A stretch of 64,000 bases of DNA from Gentiana macrophylla (Eukaryota; Streptophyta; Magnoliopsida; Gentianales; Gentianaceae): NCBI GenBank assembly GCA_026214975.1, contig CM047805.1:190039620-190103619 (forward strand). The letters are read 5' to 3'. A model generated the notes under the pieces. That model saw only the letters and a program-made list of their open reading frames with translations. It ran no database searches and was not told the DNA's origin. Shown here in pieces: positions 12,601 through 25,257 of the stretch; the stretch's first letter is position 1; the number at the start of each line of letters is the position of its first letter. A program made the translations under genes and the position numbers.

Positions 12601-13781
12601 AGAATGATTTGGAGAATCTCAAAAGGACCGGACCAACGTGTTCTCAACTTCCCAGAAACAAATGTAACCTAGAATTGTATAAGAGAACTTGCTCGCCGAC
12701 ACGAAATTCTCTCTTCTTTATCTTGGCGTCATGGAGTAGTTTCATCTTCTCTTTACTAATCCTGGCGCTTTCATAAGCCTGGAGTCTAAATTCATCCAAA
12801 TTCATGCAATCTGCTGCAATCGATGTTTCTCACAGGATTGGGAATCGAAGTTCAAAACTTCGTGAGCCCAATCGCCCATGTGCTCTAACTCGATCGCGGA
12901 TGGCATGGCTTACCGTAAACCATTTGATATGGCGATGTACCCATAGGGGTCTTATAGGCGATCCTATATGCCCAAAGTACATCGTCCAACTTCGAACTCG
13001 AGTCTTTTCTATGACTATTCACCGTCTTCTCCAGATTTTCTTAAGACTCACGGTTGATTCGCTCAACGACCACTAGTCATCGGATGATATGGTGTGCCGA
13101 TTTTATGGCGAACACCATACTTCTCGAGACTTTTTCCAAAGGTCGGTTGCAAAAGTGTGTCCTTCATCACCGATCAAGGCACGTGGACATCCAAACCTCA
13201 CAAAGATGTTCTTCTTCGAAAATTTCATGACCGTTTTATGATCATTGTGAGGAGTGGCAATTGCCTCCACCCATTTCAAACATAGTCAACGCAGACTAAG
13301 ATGTATTTGTTGCCACAAGATGATGGGAATGGTCCCATAAAATCGATGCCCCAAACATCAAAGACTTCGCATTCAAGGATGGGTTTCAACGGCATGTCAA
13401 ACCGCCTTATCAGAGTCCCGGTTCTTTGACATCTATCGCAAGCTTTACAGAAGGCTTCTGTATCCTTAAAGATCGTAGGCCAATAGAACCCGGACTGGAA
13501 GATTTTAGCAACGGTTTTCCAGGGACCAAAGTGACCACTGTGGGTCCACTATGGCATTGCTCGATAATCTCACGTTGCTCGGATTCGAGAACGCATCTCC
13601 TAAGCAAACCATCTTTGCGGATCTTAAATGAATAAGGTTCATCCCAAACGAAATATTTCAAATCGAGAGAAGAACTTTTTCTTCTCCGATAAGACATTTC
13701 GGGATCGAGATAACGGGCATGAAGGTAGTTCACAATGGAAGAATACCATGGAACATCGGGAGGACAACCGTCTATCAACAT
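12600..13781 (-). pseudogene. Athila integrase (degenerate)
   Basis: The minus strand from 13781 to 13410 is open and contains the region before and into the zinc-binding segment (RCVLESEQREIIEQCHSG). Across frame changes the reading continues into a C..C pair in 'ACDRCQRT', then WGIDFMGPFP carrying the first catalytic Asp, and KYILVCVDY, by about 13250. A second Asp segment in GDEG follows near 13170. At least three frame changes or stops break the domain. The enzyme would join the DNA copy to the host genome. This copy cannot be functional as read. Confidence 0.8.
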
Positions 13782-13799
13782 GATGTTTTCTAGAGAGGA

Positions 13800-15060
13800 A
13801 AGTAAAGATCTATATCATCGGGATCACCCTTTTCCTCACTTAACACCCTAGAAACATGATCCGCCACTACGTTCTCAACGCCTTTTTTATCTTTAATTTG
13901 AACGTCAAACTCTTGGAGGTCGGTATCCAACGCAGATAGCGCGGTTTAGCATCCTTTTTAGTCATCGATACATGGCGGCGTGATCGATCCACACACGATC
14001 ACTTGAGCACCTGGCAAGTAACTACGGAACTTGTCCATAGCAAACATTACGCCAATAATTCCTTTTCGGTCGTAGTATAGTTAACTTGCGAAGGATTCAA
14101 CGTGTGGTGATCGGCGTAATAGATAGTGGAACTTTCCATTAAGCTTTTGCCTAAAATCGCACCAATCGCATAGTTTGATCGTCACACATAAGCTCAAACG
14201 GTAAGTTCGGTCAGGTGAAATAAGAATTGGAGCGGATATTAACCGATTCTTGAGCTCCTCAAACGCTTGCTTGCGCTTTTCATCAAATTGAACTCAACGT
14301 CTTCCTTGAGCAGAGTAGATAGGGGCTTGGCTACTTTGGAAAAATCTTGGATGAATCTCCTATAGAAACCGACATGTCCGAGGAAACCTCTGACTTCACG
14401 TACATTCTTAGGATAACTCATCTTCTCAATGGCTTCTACCTTGGCCCTATCTACTTCTATACCGTTGGCGGACACTTTGTGGCCAAGAACTATCCCTTCA
14501 TCGACCATAAAATGGCACTTTTCCCAATTGAGTACTAAGTCCTTTTCCACACATCTAGACAACACCTGATCAAGATTATCGAGGCAATCATCGAAGGATT
14601 GACCAAAGACCGAGAAATCATCCATAAAAATCTCCATGCACTTTTCAACTAGCCCGTCAAAGATTGCCATCATACACCTTTGAAAGGTGGCCGGGGCATT
14701 ACAGAGACCAAATGGCATCCGCTTTGTGAAGCGAAATGTCCCATAAGGCAAGTGAAAGTGGTCTTCTCTTAGGTCAATAGGATTGATGGGTATCTCGAAA
14801 ATATCCTGAATAACCATCCAGGAAACAGTAGAATGCGTGCCCCGCCAGACGCTCAAGCATCTGGTCAATGAATGGAAGGGGGAAATGATCTTTCATTGTG
14901 ACCTCATTGAGTTTTCTATAGTCAATACACACTCTATAGCCTCGTATGCGAGCCTCAATGCTATCTCTTCTCCTTTCTCATTCTTCTCAATAGTAATTCT
15001 ACCCTTTTTGGGAACTACTTGAGTCGGGGAAACCCACTCACATCAAGAATGGCGTAAATG
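13800..15060 (-). pseudogene. Athila reverse transcriptase and RNase H (degenerate)
   Basis: The open segment 14868-14239 (minus) covers the reverse transcriptase palm: YGTFRFTKRMPFGLCNAPA, the YxDD box as FMDD in EIFMDDFSVFG, then LGHKVSANGIEVD and the connection FLGHVGFYRRFI. N-terminal reverse transcriptase motifs lie in other frames up to about 15060. RNase H-like sequence follows to about 13800 with more frame breaks. FMDD at the YxDD position is normal for Athila. The domain order fits Ty3/gypsy (integrase after RNase H). Confidence 0.85.
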
Positions 15061-15260
15061 ATACCCATATCTAGAAGCTTAATGATCTCCTTCTTGACTA
15101 CTTCTTGCATGTGAGGTTAAGCCTCCTCCTGGGGCTGTCTTACACATTTAGCACCCTCACTAGTCTTGATCTTGTGCATGCAACTGTCAGGAGATATTCC
15201 TCGGATATCTCCCACCTGCCATCCAAAGGCTCTCTCATTTTTGCAAGACGTTTAACAGCT

Positions 15261-16346
15261 TTAAGCTCTTATTCGAGATAGCTTGGCAGATATGATCAAG
15301 GGAAGCTTGTCACCTTCTCGTAAAAACACATACTTAAGATGTTTAGGCAACGGCTTCAGTACCAAATCTACAGGAGGATCCTCTAGACTTGATTTAAGAT
15401 CGCCACTCGTCAACTCAACATCGCTGAGCTTACTTAGTGGTCCTACTGCCAAGGCTTCTTCTCTTAGCTCATCCTCAAAATCAGCTGCTAATTGGTCTAG
15501 ATTGACCACACCATGACTATTCAGCTTATCAATTAGTCGCTCATATTCTGATTCTACAGCCATGACTTGCTTATCCATGAAGTCATCGAAATCATCAGAA
15601 GTCTCCTCAACGGAAAAGCCGGTTAGAGCTCCAGAAGGTACATTGATAGATTTTGAAACACTATAGCTCACCTCTTGGTCACCAACTCGAATGGTCACAT
15701 GCCCACCATCACAATCGATGAGGGCTCTAGCTGTAGATAGAAAAGGCCTTCCAAGAATTAAAGGGACATTTTCACTTTTCTCAATATCTAAGACGTGCTA
15801 GTCCAACTGGAAAGGTAAACCTATCTATTTGAACTAATACGCCCTTTAAGATCCTGAAGCTTTCTTAGAAGATCTATCGAACCGCAAATTCATGGTCGTG
15901 GGTTCTAGAAGACTTTGTAAACCAAATGCTTGCACCTGTGCACAATGGCATCAAGTCGATAGATGCACCCAGTCACATAAGGAATTTGGGAAGACTAGGC
16001 CTCCCATCTGCAATGTGAGCACAAATTTGCCTGGGTCACTCCTCTTGATTGGTAAGTCTTGATAATTGACCATAGAACACTCCTTACCAACTGCTTGATC
16101 CATTTCTGCTAACTTCTTCTTGGAAGATACAACATCCTTGATGAACTTTGTATACTTAGGCATCTCTACCAAGACCTCGGATAATGGCAGATTTACCTGA
16201 GTAGTTTTCAGAAGGTTTAGCACCTTCTCATACTTTTTGTCTTCAACCAATGGAATGTTGCTCTTCCTTGGTGGAAACGGAAGCTTCTTTAGATCACTCT
16301 CAGAAAAGACTTTCTTTGAGGATGCGCTGATAGCTTTGTCTTCCAA
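15261..16346 (-). pseudogene. Athila gag-pol junction and aspartic protease region (degenerate)
   Basis: Two open minus-strand segments, 16346-15951 and 15698-15261, flank a broken protease. Just upstream of the second the frame reads LGRPFLSTARALIDC, the usual C-terminal signature of retroelement aspartic proteases, followed by acidic linker sequence before reverse transcriptase. The first segment reads PLSEVLVEMPKYTKFIKDV, a phrase seen between gag and protease in Athila polyproteins. The active-site DTG segment is not intact. Confidence 0.7.
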
Positions 16347-16826
16347 ATCTTTCCACGAACCGTCTTCTCATTCTTTTGATTAGTCGTGGATCACCCACGA
16401 CTTTCACTTGAATCCTCATTCCTCGTGGATCACCCACCGAGGGCTTCCAACCTTTCCACCTATCGTGGATCACCACCGATTTTCAACTTCTACACCTCTC
16501 GTGGATCACCACCTGAGTACTTGCTTGCGACCAAGGGGATGATGGTGTGCTCAACTTCCTCCCGCCTTATCAATGGCGGGAGGGGCTAGTGGTTTCCCTG
16601 GAAGCCGTGGGACCACTCGATTGAGTTCCACTTCAGTAAACTCATCGTCTTGGCCTCCTCTTGTCCATAATGCATTGTCGGTGCGAGGTCAAGATACATT
16701 GGTTCTTTGCTTAAATCGGCCTGAGCAACATGACCGCCTTAGGATTTTTCGATAAAAGTCGGGCGGATGCCCAGGGGTCTTGATGCTAATTGCTCACCAC
16801 CGCTCCTATCTGCTCTCTCAAGATTC

Positions 16827-18341
16827 TTATTCGTACTCATTAGAGTCGAATATTCTTGTTTTGCTCTTCTTTGAATGAGTTCCATTCAAATTTAAGATCA
16901 TTCGAATTCGAGGACCTTGAGAGTCTTTGGAAGTTTGAAGAGTATGGTATTTGTCAATGATTTTGAAAATTAGAATTGGAATTAGAAGGCCAATTCGATT
17001 GAACCTTTGTGTTTGATTGGAAAAATTAGAGTTTTGGTTTTGAGCGAACCAGGTTCTATTGAAATTTGAATTCAATTAAAACTCGAATTCGGATTGAAAT
17101 CGAAGCTTGATTGAACCCTTGGTTCGGAATTGATTCTGGCCGATGGTTGATTAAATCTTTGGGTGTTCGGCCATAACGCATTTACTTGAAAGATTCCCCC
17201 ATTCATAGGACATAATCTGAAGTATGCCCCATATTATCGCATTTTGGCATTGGACTGAGTGTGTACCGCCCATCATCATGGGCGATGATATTGACTTGGT
17301 ATGAAGAATTGGGGTTTAATTGACATTGGCCATTTACATGACCAGTCTGACAGCAAGATTCGCAATACAGAACCTGAGGGTTCTGCGGAAACGAAGGAGT
17401 CTGATTCATAGGATTCGGAGTTTGAGGATTGGCCATCTGCCTCTGCAGCATGGCAATCAGACTTTGAACATTTACTTCCTCCACCTTAGGAGGAGGAGGA
17501 GCTTGAATTGCCTGATAGGATGGGGCGTAATTGTACTTGGCAATGTCCTCGAACAATGCCCACCCCTCGTCAGGCGTTTTCTTCAAAAACGCCCCACCAG
17601 ATGAACTATTGACCATGCCCTTGGTGAGCTCGGTCAATCCGCTAAAGAAAGTAATGACTAGCCTCTCCAAAGGCAAGCCATGATGGGGACACCTTCTAAG
17701 AAGAGATTTAAACCTTTTCCAGGCCTCGAAAAATGATTCATTTTCCTTCTGAGAGAATGTGAAAATTTCATTTAAGCACTGGGCCGTCTTAGAGGGTGGA
17801 AAATATTGACTCAAGAACTCCCTCTCGAGTCCAAATTTATGTAGTGATGGATTCAGGAGGAAGAGAGTGATACCATTCCTTCGCCTCCCCTCTTAAGGAA
17901 AAAGGGAAAAGTTTGAGCTTGATAGCATCCTCACTTACACCTTGGATGCGGGTAGTACCGCATATCTCTAAGAACGTGTGTAAGTGGGTATCACGCGATT
18001 CTCTCTGATTGGTAGCCATAAAAATTGATGCATCTTTGCATCATCTGGATAAGCCCTGGCTTGAGCTCGAAAGTTTGAGCAGTAATGGCGGGCAAGACTA
18101 TAGCCGGGTTGACAGTGACTGCACCAGGCATGGCGTAGTCTGCCAACGTACGTCGATCCTCTGCCGCCATTATTACTATTTCTTCGATCTCTTTTATCAA
18201 CTTTCGTTCAATTTCTTGGTCGGCTGAACTTCCTTCGTCCGAAGGATCGGTAAAACGAAGTTTCCGCCTATTGGGTCGGACTATGGTCCGCTCGAGGTCA
18301 GGTGAAAAGAGTAATGGCCCTTTCTGACTTCGAGTTTGCAT
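16827..18341 (-). pseudogene. Athila gag (degenerate)
   Basis: Minus-strand fragments 18341-17991, 18019-17837 and 17814-17203 together make a gag capsid and nucleocapsid. WYHSLPP and NESFFEAWKRFKSLLRRCPH are typical of the plant retrotransposon gag domain. A zinc knuckle CESCCQTGHVNGQC (CX2CX4HX4C) sits near 17330-17370. The fragments overlap in different frames, so at least two indels separate them. The gag starts about 610 nt after the primer-binding site. Confidence 0.85.
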
Positions 18342-18501
18342 AAACCGAAACCCAACTCAATTGAACAAAACCTATAAACTACGAAATTAAAAACCTAAAC
18401 TACGAAAAGGAAACCTAAGAATCTATCTAAAAGATTAAAAAAAACTAGAACTATTATCAAGACCTAGGAAAAAGAAAGAGAAGAGACAGAGAGAGACAGA
18501 C

Positions 18502-18702
18502 GGACGGGCGTCCAAAAATATGAACGAGCGTCTGCCTGGTTTTCAAGATGGACGGGCGTTCAAAATATGAACGCTCGTCCGATTTTTCAGAATTCCTTTG
18601 GACGGGCGTCCAGATGTATGAACGCTCGTCTGCAGGTCAGAAATTGATACAGGATTGAAATTTTTACAGTGGACGGGCGTTCATAGGTATGGACGTTCGT
18701 TC
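18502..18702 (-). repeat. Array of four ~31-bp hairpin units in the Athila leader
   Basis: Units at 18502-18532, 18550-18580, 18600-18630 and 18671-18702. Each starts with GGACGGGCGTYCA and ends with a near reverse complement such as TGAACGCTCGTCC, so each can fold into a 12-13-bp stem with a short loop. The spacers are unrelated. The array lies between the primer-binding site and gag of the minus-strand element, so its transcript would carry the hairpins in the leader. Confidence 0.85.
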
Positions 18703-18952
18703 ATATGCAAAATTTTCGAAAAAAATGAAACGATTTGAATGTAGAGAAAAGTAAAGAAAACAGAGCAGGAAAAACAGGGAGAAATAAATAAAAAAAACTA
18801 ATCACTAAACAGAGACTTTAACCCTAATCTAAAACACTAATATCCTAACTACTTAAAGGTTAATCTTCCTAGAAATTGACCTAAAAACAGGGATTAAAAC
18901 ACAGAAAAAAAATGAAAAATAAACAAAAACAAAAACTAGGCAAACCGTCCGG

Positions 18953-18971
18953 TTCCCCGGCAACGGCGCCA
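18953..18971 (-). other. Primer-binding site (tRNA-Asp) of the Athila-type element
   Basis: The plus strand reads 'ttccccggcaacggcgcca', the 3' end of plant tRNA-Asp including CCA, so the minus-strand RNA is complementary to that tRNA. It lies 6 nt inside the 5' LTR. Confidence 0.92.
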
Positions 18972-18977
18972 AAAACT

Positions 18978-20663
18978 TGTCCCGGATTTTATCAATATAA
19001 AACAACAAGTAATAAACCAGTTAACCTCAAGTATAAGGATCGTAGTATAGAGGCTATGCCGGGTCGATCTTACGGGGAACTAGACGAATGTGAATCCTAG
19101 CTTTTGTTTTCAACTAAACTATTGTCACGAAACTAACCTAAACAAAGAACTAACCTAAACAAATATGCATAAAAGTAACTAGACAGAGGAGATTAATCCA
19201 ATGCTAGGCAAGATTGAAAGCGATAAAAACTAGAGTGCAATTAAAAGTAAACTAATCTAGCAATTCAAGTTTAAAGGATTAAAATCAAATTATAACGAAC
19301 GAACAAGCAATCGATCCACCTATCCTATCAACATTCAATTCTAATTCGGATTAATTCGTGATCCCTACTCAAGTTGTGATTCACCTAATCTAAGGCATGA
19401 ACACCCACCTTCGTAGACAAGTTCGTTTTCTAATCTTCGATCTTTCAATTAAAGATTAAGTCTTTCTAACCTAGGCGTGAAATCTTTCAATTTCTGCTCT
19501 AGAAAATCAATCTAACAACTCTCGTTTTAGTTAGATCGAAGATCTATTCTTTTATCACGGTGATCTAAGGTTTATATGATTTTCATCAATAAAACAATCA
19601 CAAAGCAACGATCTTTCGATATAATTGCATTACACAATAATAAATAATGATAAAAGAAACAACTTTGAGATAGAAACTCACAGATTAATCACGAATCAAA
19701 ACTGAATTGTTGAAGGAAGGCTTCACGATGCTTGTTCAAAGAGGTTTTAGCCTCTTATCATCCTCTATGCAACTTGAATTGATGAATAAAAAGCATAAAA
19801 ACTATCTAATTAATCTAAGAATTAAAGTGTATAAAACTGGAAGAAAACTATGTAGAAACGCAGCCAAGCTGCCCCTAGAAATTTAGGGTTCGAATTGTGT
19901 GTATGAGATGGAAAATCTGCTGCTTTAAATAGAGAAATAAGGCGGCTGGGAGTATGGCGGTGGTCTTTGGACGCTTTACGAGCTTTGGTTTGAGAATGGA
20001 CTCAAACTTCTAAAATTCATATCTTGAGTTGTAGACCTCCAAAAATTATGATCCGAATGTCATAATTAAGCTCTCGGAAAACTCTACAACTTTCATTAAG
20101 GACTCTTCTTCAGAAAACGCCTTTTTGACTAGCCCGTCGTATCCCGAGTATATTTCGGGATTTTCCACTAGTTTCAGCAACAACATCCAAACTTGTAACG
20201 CTCATATCTCGGGCCTCATAAGTCGGAATGAAGTGATTCAAAATCCTATAGAATCCTCTCTTCAAGCCCTACAAATCTTCTCTTGAGGTCGAGAGTCAAA
20301 TCAGTGTATATCATATCAATAACTGCATCGGAAGTTCGGCTGCTTGAAAGCTTCATTCCAAGCTTTATCTCCATCTTCCTTCCATTTCACTTCTCTTCCA
20401 TGCAAAACCTCATCATTTAATCCTCTTGCATGCCAAAATATGTATCTATAACATAGGAAAATATACCAAAGCGTAACACAATCCCAAAATAACATAAAAT
20501 CACAATTTAAGCACATAAATCGTTACGTTTCGCAATTCAACTATTAAAAACACCATTCGCTCGATATTTCAATATAAAGCTCGATTTCTATGAGAAACAT
20601 ACGAATATGGAGAGAATTGATATAAAGTATATCCTTATAAAACGTACAAAATCACCCTTAACA
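18978..20663 (-). repeat. 5' LTR of the Athila-type element
   Basis: The partner of 8987-10663. It ends (plus strand) 'cacccttaaca' followed by target duplication GTATC. It carries a local 16-bp duplication of 'aactaacctaaacaaa' near 19132-19162 that the other LTR lacks. Confidence 0.92.
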
Positions 20664-20831
20664 GTATCGGATGTAGACATTATATTAAGGTTTTTGAATA
20701 TAACATGATGATGGTTAGGGTAAACCTTGTCGCGTGTCATTATGAGAATGGCCTTGAAATAGATAAAGTGAAAAGGTGTTAATAATGGTTGGGGCCAGGA
20801 GGCCGACACCGACTAACAGACCTGACCTTAG
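20664..20831. other. Short host spacer between Athila and the solo LTR
   Basis: Starts with the Athila target duplication GTATC and ends with CTTAG (20827-20831), the target duplication of the next LTR. No gene was seen. Confidence 0.6.
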
Positions 20832-22585
20832 TGATGGGAGTCAAATTGACTATCATTTTCTATGAAATTATACCCCATTTATACCTCGTTTTATATGTTT
20901 TCTGAGACATTTGGTTGTATTTTGATGTATTTACACCTTGGTTTTCATTTCGGGACCTAGGACGTAAAGTCCAGGATTCTCGGTCTTTTTCGGTGTAATT
21001 TACTATAATCTCGGTCACCCTAGTGTCCTGTAGGGATTATGTGTGGTATTTGTTGTAATTTTGTACATGAATTAGGTGTTTGAGATGTCCGGAAGGCGAG
21101 ATACGAGGATTGGAATGTGTGCCCGAAGCTTAAACATTCAAACGGATCAAAACGCGGTGGTACTACAACCATACCTTCCATCGATATGCATTTTGATCCA
21201 CCTTAGAGGCATTTTCTGGGCTGGACATCTTCATGAAAGTTGTAGACAATTTCATTAGCTTTCCAACGGATTTTGAATCACTCGATTTGGAGGTCTACAC
21301 ACAAAGTTATGGCTGTTTTTCAGAGGGTGTGTCACCATAGGCGGCCGCCTATCACCAATGGCGCACGCCTGTGAAGCCCCTTTTCAAGCAAAAACTTGCT
21401 GAACCGTTTTCTTCATGGAATTTTTTGACAGGCGCCCCCCTATGAGTCCAGATCTGGAAAAACACTATAAATCCCCCCCTCTTTTGATCTAGATCGACTC
21501 TCCTCTTTTAGATCGGTTTTGACAGCTTTTTTCTACGTTTTTTCTTCATCTCCCTTAGATTAGATTAGTTTAGATGTATATTAGCTTAGATTAGTTGTAG
21601 ATCGTTGTAATCCGGAGGATCTCGGTGATAACTTGACGCATTATTGACAGGATTTCGCTTGGAGATTCGATTTTCTACGGCATAATATATTCGGTATTTC
21701 ATTTTCATTTCTTGTTCTTGCCTTCAATCATGGTTTATGTTAACTATTATTGTTGATTTCTTGTTGTTTTACTTGTTATGATGAGTAGCTAGTTTTTCCA
21801 ATAGTCGAGATATGTGATAGCCTTCGAAATCGAATCCTTAGCTCGTTGATTGAAGTGTTTTGATGTTATGATTGTTAGATTCTCGGTGTTGTTATCGTTC
21901 TAGAACTTATTCTTAATGACTTTTATTGAACTCGCGACTCGATAATCGTATTTCACGTATCGTCTTTACATATGTATTTTGCGAGAGAGTGCGGGAAAAG
22001 TGGGTTCTAGGATCACCTGCAGAACCGATCGAGGTGTTCGATTCGATTTAAATGTGAGGTTTATATCATTGTTAATGAGCGTCTCATAGATCGTAGACCG
22101 TGTTGGGTCGATTAATCCGGTCGGATCGTTGAACTCCGACATAGGAGGGTAGATTATTGAATTAATGTCTATACTCGGAATTAGGAAACGACACCCTTTG
22201 AGTGACAACGAGGCGGATCTGCTGAACCTAACATAAGAGGGTAGATTATTGAATTAATGTCTATTTTCGAAATGAGAGACGACACCCTTCAACGATGCCG
22301 AGAACATTAGAGTTTGTCAAACACTTCCGAAACGAGTTAGGGTTAGAGTAGTTGGTTGGATCATAGCTCGGCTATCTTGTTTTTCGTAGTTTAAAATATT
22401 TTCTCTTATGTTTATTTAGTTGTTAGAACCGGTGATCTGACAAATCACCACGTTCAATTATTGTGTTGACCTGAACTAGGGACGAGACCGACTTTGGTAC
22501 TCGACCAGATTCTCTGTGGGATAAGACCTTGACTCACCAATTCTAGGCTACAGTTGACCCGGTACACTGCTGGTGAGATTGGACA
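20832..22585 (+). mobile_element. Solo LTR of a Ty3/gypsy-type retrotransposon
   Basis: A 1754-bp TG...CA unit (TGATGGGAG ... GATTGGACA) flanked by a perfect 5-bp duplication CTTAG (20827-20831 and 22586-22590), with no internal domain on either side, as expected after LTR-LTR recombination. It carries a TATA box 'ctataaatc' at about 21465-21475 and an LTR-end phrase 'ttgacccggtacact' near 22555 that is shared with the LTR at 28844-31108. Confidence 0.85.
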
Positions 22586-22590
22586 CTTAG

Positions 22591-23856
22591 AAAAGGCCGA
22601 TCACTTAGATGGGAGGTCCACCCTGTCTTTCCTGATTAGACCACCGCAGGACAGTTTGGTCGTAATGGAGGGCAGGCCAGGCAACCCAGGTCGAGACGAC
22701 CTGAGGGGCCCAGCGCAGGACGTCTGCCTTATTTTGATATTCAACATGTGCCTATATAATAAGGTAAACATGGAGAGAATCTCGTGATTGTAGGACATTG
22801 ATCCTATGCTTTAAGTGCGATTATAATTTTCCCTAAATTATGGAGATTTACTCGAATTAATCCTTAGGGTTAGGAAATAAATCATAAGACTTGCAGGACA
22901 AGAAATAGGGCTAGGACGCCGCCTATTTAAACCAACCCTAAGGAATTACGAAAGACTTGATTCCAATTAATTACATTGGATACGTAGGCAACTTGAGATA
23001 AACTAACTTTCAGGCTCATTCTAAATCATATCACAATCTCCATTGTTATAGTTCTTGATAAATCGTTATAGGAGTAATTTAGGCTCAGTTATACACTCGA
23101 CGGCATCCAGCATCGTCATAACACTCTATAATTTTCGGGAATATTATCGTGGTTCGTGGTGTTACTGGTGGCTACGGCTTTTATGATTTCTTTTACCTGT
23201 ATGCATGAGGACCTACATGTTGTATCAACGGTGTGTGTTTTTTATTCCTCCAGATATATCTAGTAGTATTAAGTTTTGTCCAAGTGTTGATTTTTAATCA
23301 GCTATCGAGACGTGCACATAATATTTCACTCTTTCTAACCTAAGCAACCAATCTCAACTCTACACAAAGCTAATGCAGAGAATGATGACGCTTTTGTGTT
23401 GTATTAAAGCATACCATTTTTTTTTTTGTTCTCTTGGATAAAGCCTTAACATTTAGCTTTGACCAATGAAAGCAAAACGAACACGAATGGTTTCGACATG
23501 ACCATAATACCTTCGCAATCACATTTTCAGCCCGAAGCCCGCAGATGAAGTCAACGGTAGTTTTCGTATGGCCCATTGGACCACAATCAAGTTTTTTATT
23601 TTTTTATTTTACTGGCCGGGCTGATCCCGGTTGCTTACATCAGATAAGCCGTGCATATGGCGTGATCTTTTTTGGGTGGGACGCGGGGGGTTGAGGGCGG
23701 GTGAGTTCGCCAGAGGGGAGGTTTAGTTCATTCAACAAGAAAGAAACAAATTTGCTCAATGGATACAAGTGAGCATCTGATTGCCCAACTGGTTAAATGC
23801 TATTAATGAAAACAATAATTTATTATTCTAAACAACAGGTCGTGGAGACTTGTTGC
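22591..23856. other. Unassigned region, possibly an older LTR fragment
   Basis: GC-richer sequence at 22600-22735 is followed by AT-rich sequence with a TATA-like 'gcctatttaaacc' at 22922-22934, the architecture of an LTR promoter. No pair, primer site or duplication is visible. From about 23300 to 23856 I see no feature except a T-run at 23408-23417. Confidence 0.35.
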
Positions 23857-23883
23857 AAGGGAGGGAGGGTTTTTTTATTTGGA

Positions 23884-23962
23884 TATTTGTTTATAAGGAC
23901 TAATTTAGACACTTAATAGGCATTTAGGACACCCTAAAATCTTATTTGTTTATAAGGACACA
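23884..23962 (+). repeat. Left terminal inverted repeat of the MULE
   Basis: Contains 'acttaatagg', 'aggacac' and 'cttatttgtttataaggac' in the same order as the reverse complement of 55553-55625. The phrase 'tttgtttataagga' occurs twice, 60 bp apart, in this end only. Confidence 0.75.
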
Positions 23963-25257
23963 TTTCATTTGCTTTTCCACTATTACCCTTTATCTCATTT
24001 AACACACTTTTCATACCAGAATCTCGCATCTGCTTTAATCCATCGTAAACACTTTTCATACCAGAATCTCGGATCATGTTTACTGAAATTCTGCTTCATT
24101 CTCTCGTTGCTTTTGCTTATAATCCAACGTATTAATCCATCAATTCATTACGGCTCAGAATTTGTCTGATTTTTGTTGTGCTATCGTCTTGATGTAATTT
24201 TATAACTCGCTTTCGATTCAATTTCTGCTTTGCTTGGTTGTGTTGGATTCGTGAATTGAGCTTTGTAAATCGGCGTTTGATCGTATTTGTGTTGGATAAT
24301 CGATTCCTTTATTTTCTGGTAATATTCACCATTTGCTATTTAGTTTACATTAATTATCCATCATTGTGCAGCTGGATCTTAATTTGATGTTTTCTGATTC
24401 TAATTTATCGATTACAGTGTGCATTACTTGTATTCTGATGTTTTTATATTTGTTCAAATAATCCTTGTTCTGAATATATGATCATTGCTTTGAAGATCTG
24501 AGATATTTATTTTAATTTTTGACACAAGTGTTTTTTCATGTGTTTATGCAGTGACTGAATAGTTTATCTTACATTAATGATTTCTGTAATGATATATTAT
24601 TGATGTGCTATTTCAGATTCAGTGAGTATGATGATTGTTTTGAATATATGATCATTATGTTGAATTGTTATTGTCATATTTGAAGTGTACTTTGATTTGG
24701 AATTAGTACATCTGTTAGTTTTATGTTAAGTGATTGTAGTTCTGTGAATTTACTGTACATGAACTGTGATTGAATTCTAACCAGGGTTATTTAGGGTGTC
24801 GTTGAGTGTTTATTTGTTGCTTTTAATGCAGTGACATGTTTCATTATTGACATTTATTGTTAGTTTTGTCAGTCTGTTGTTTTATGCATTGATGTTTTAT
24901 GTGATTTATCCCCTATTTTGCATATGTAGTGATATATGTCAGTGTTGCTGGTGAATCTTGTAATAAATGTATTGAAATTTGATTTTATGCAGTGACTTCT
25001 GCTATGTAGTTAGAGATATAATGTTTTTGTACTGATATATTATGTTATTCATTTAGGTACTAGATTAACATGTCAGAATTGTTTTCAATAATATTTTGTA
25101 GTGATTGTAGTGTAATTTGAGTTGGAATTATTATTCATTGGTTGTGGTCAATGCATTGAGTTGTTATTAGTTATGCAGTGACATGTAGTTATGCAGTGAC
25201 ATGTAATTAGTTATGCGGTGACTGTGTTCTTTTTTCTTACATGCATCCATATTTTGT
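23963..25257. other. MULE left subterminal region and transposase leader
   Basis: T-rich DNA without ORFs. From 24548 it carries five exact copies of GCAGTGAC (24548, 24828, 24989, 25175, 25193) and a GCGGTGAC variant near 25216. It probably holds the transposase promoter and 5' UTR intron(s). An acceptor-like 'cttccag' at 25271-25277 precedes the first coding segment. Confidence 0.55.

Larger units (their letters stand above)
8987..20663 (-). mobile_element. Athila-type Ty3/gypsy LTR retrotransposon, complete in structure but coding-dead
   Basis: An 11.7-kb element on the minus strand, bounded by LTRs of 1677 and 1686 bp, both with TG...CA ends, and by a perfect 5-bp target duplication GTATC (8982-8986 and 20664-20668). 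In minus-strand order it has the 5' LTR, a tRNA-Asp primer site, a leader with hairpin repeats, gag, protease, reverse transcriptase/RNase H, integrase, a long non-coding 3' region, a polypurine tract and the 3' LTR. The reverse transcriptase phrase MPFGLCNAPATFQRCMMAIF is typical of Athila. All coding domains carry frameshifts or stops. The LTRs are very similar, so insertion is fairly recent, and part of the damage may be consensus error. Confidence 0.93.

Noticed and set aside
18502..18702. CRISPR-like array
   Set aside because: Repeats are self-complementary, imperfect and lie in a retrotransposon leader of a plant genome; spacers are irregular and no cas genes exist.
18953..18971. tRNA-Asp gene
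   Set aside because: Only the 3' 18-19 nt match; it is the primer-binding site next to an LTR.
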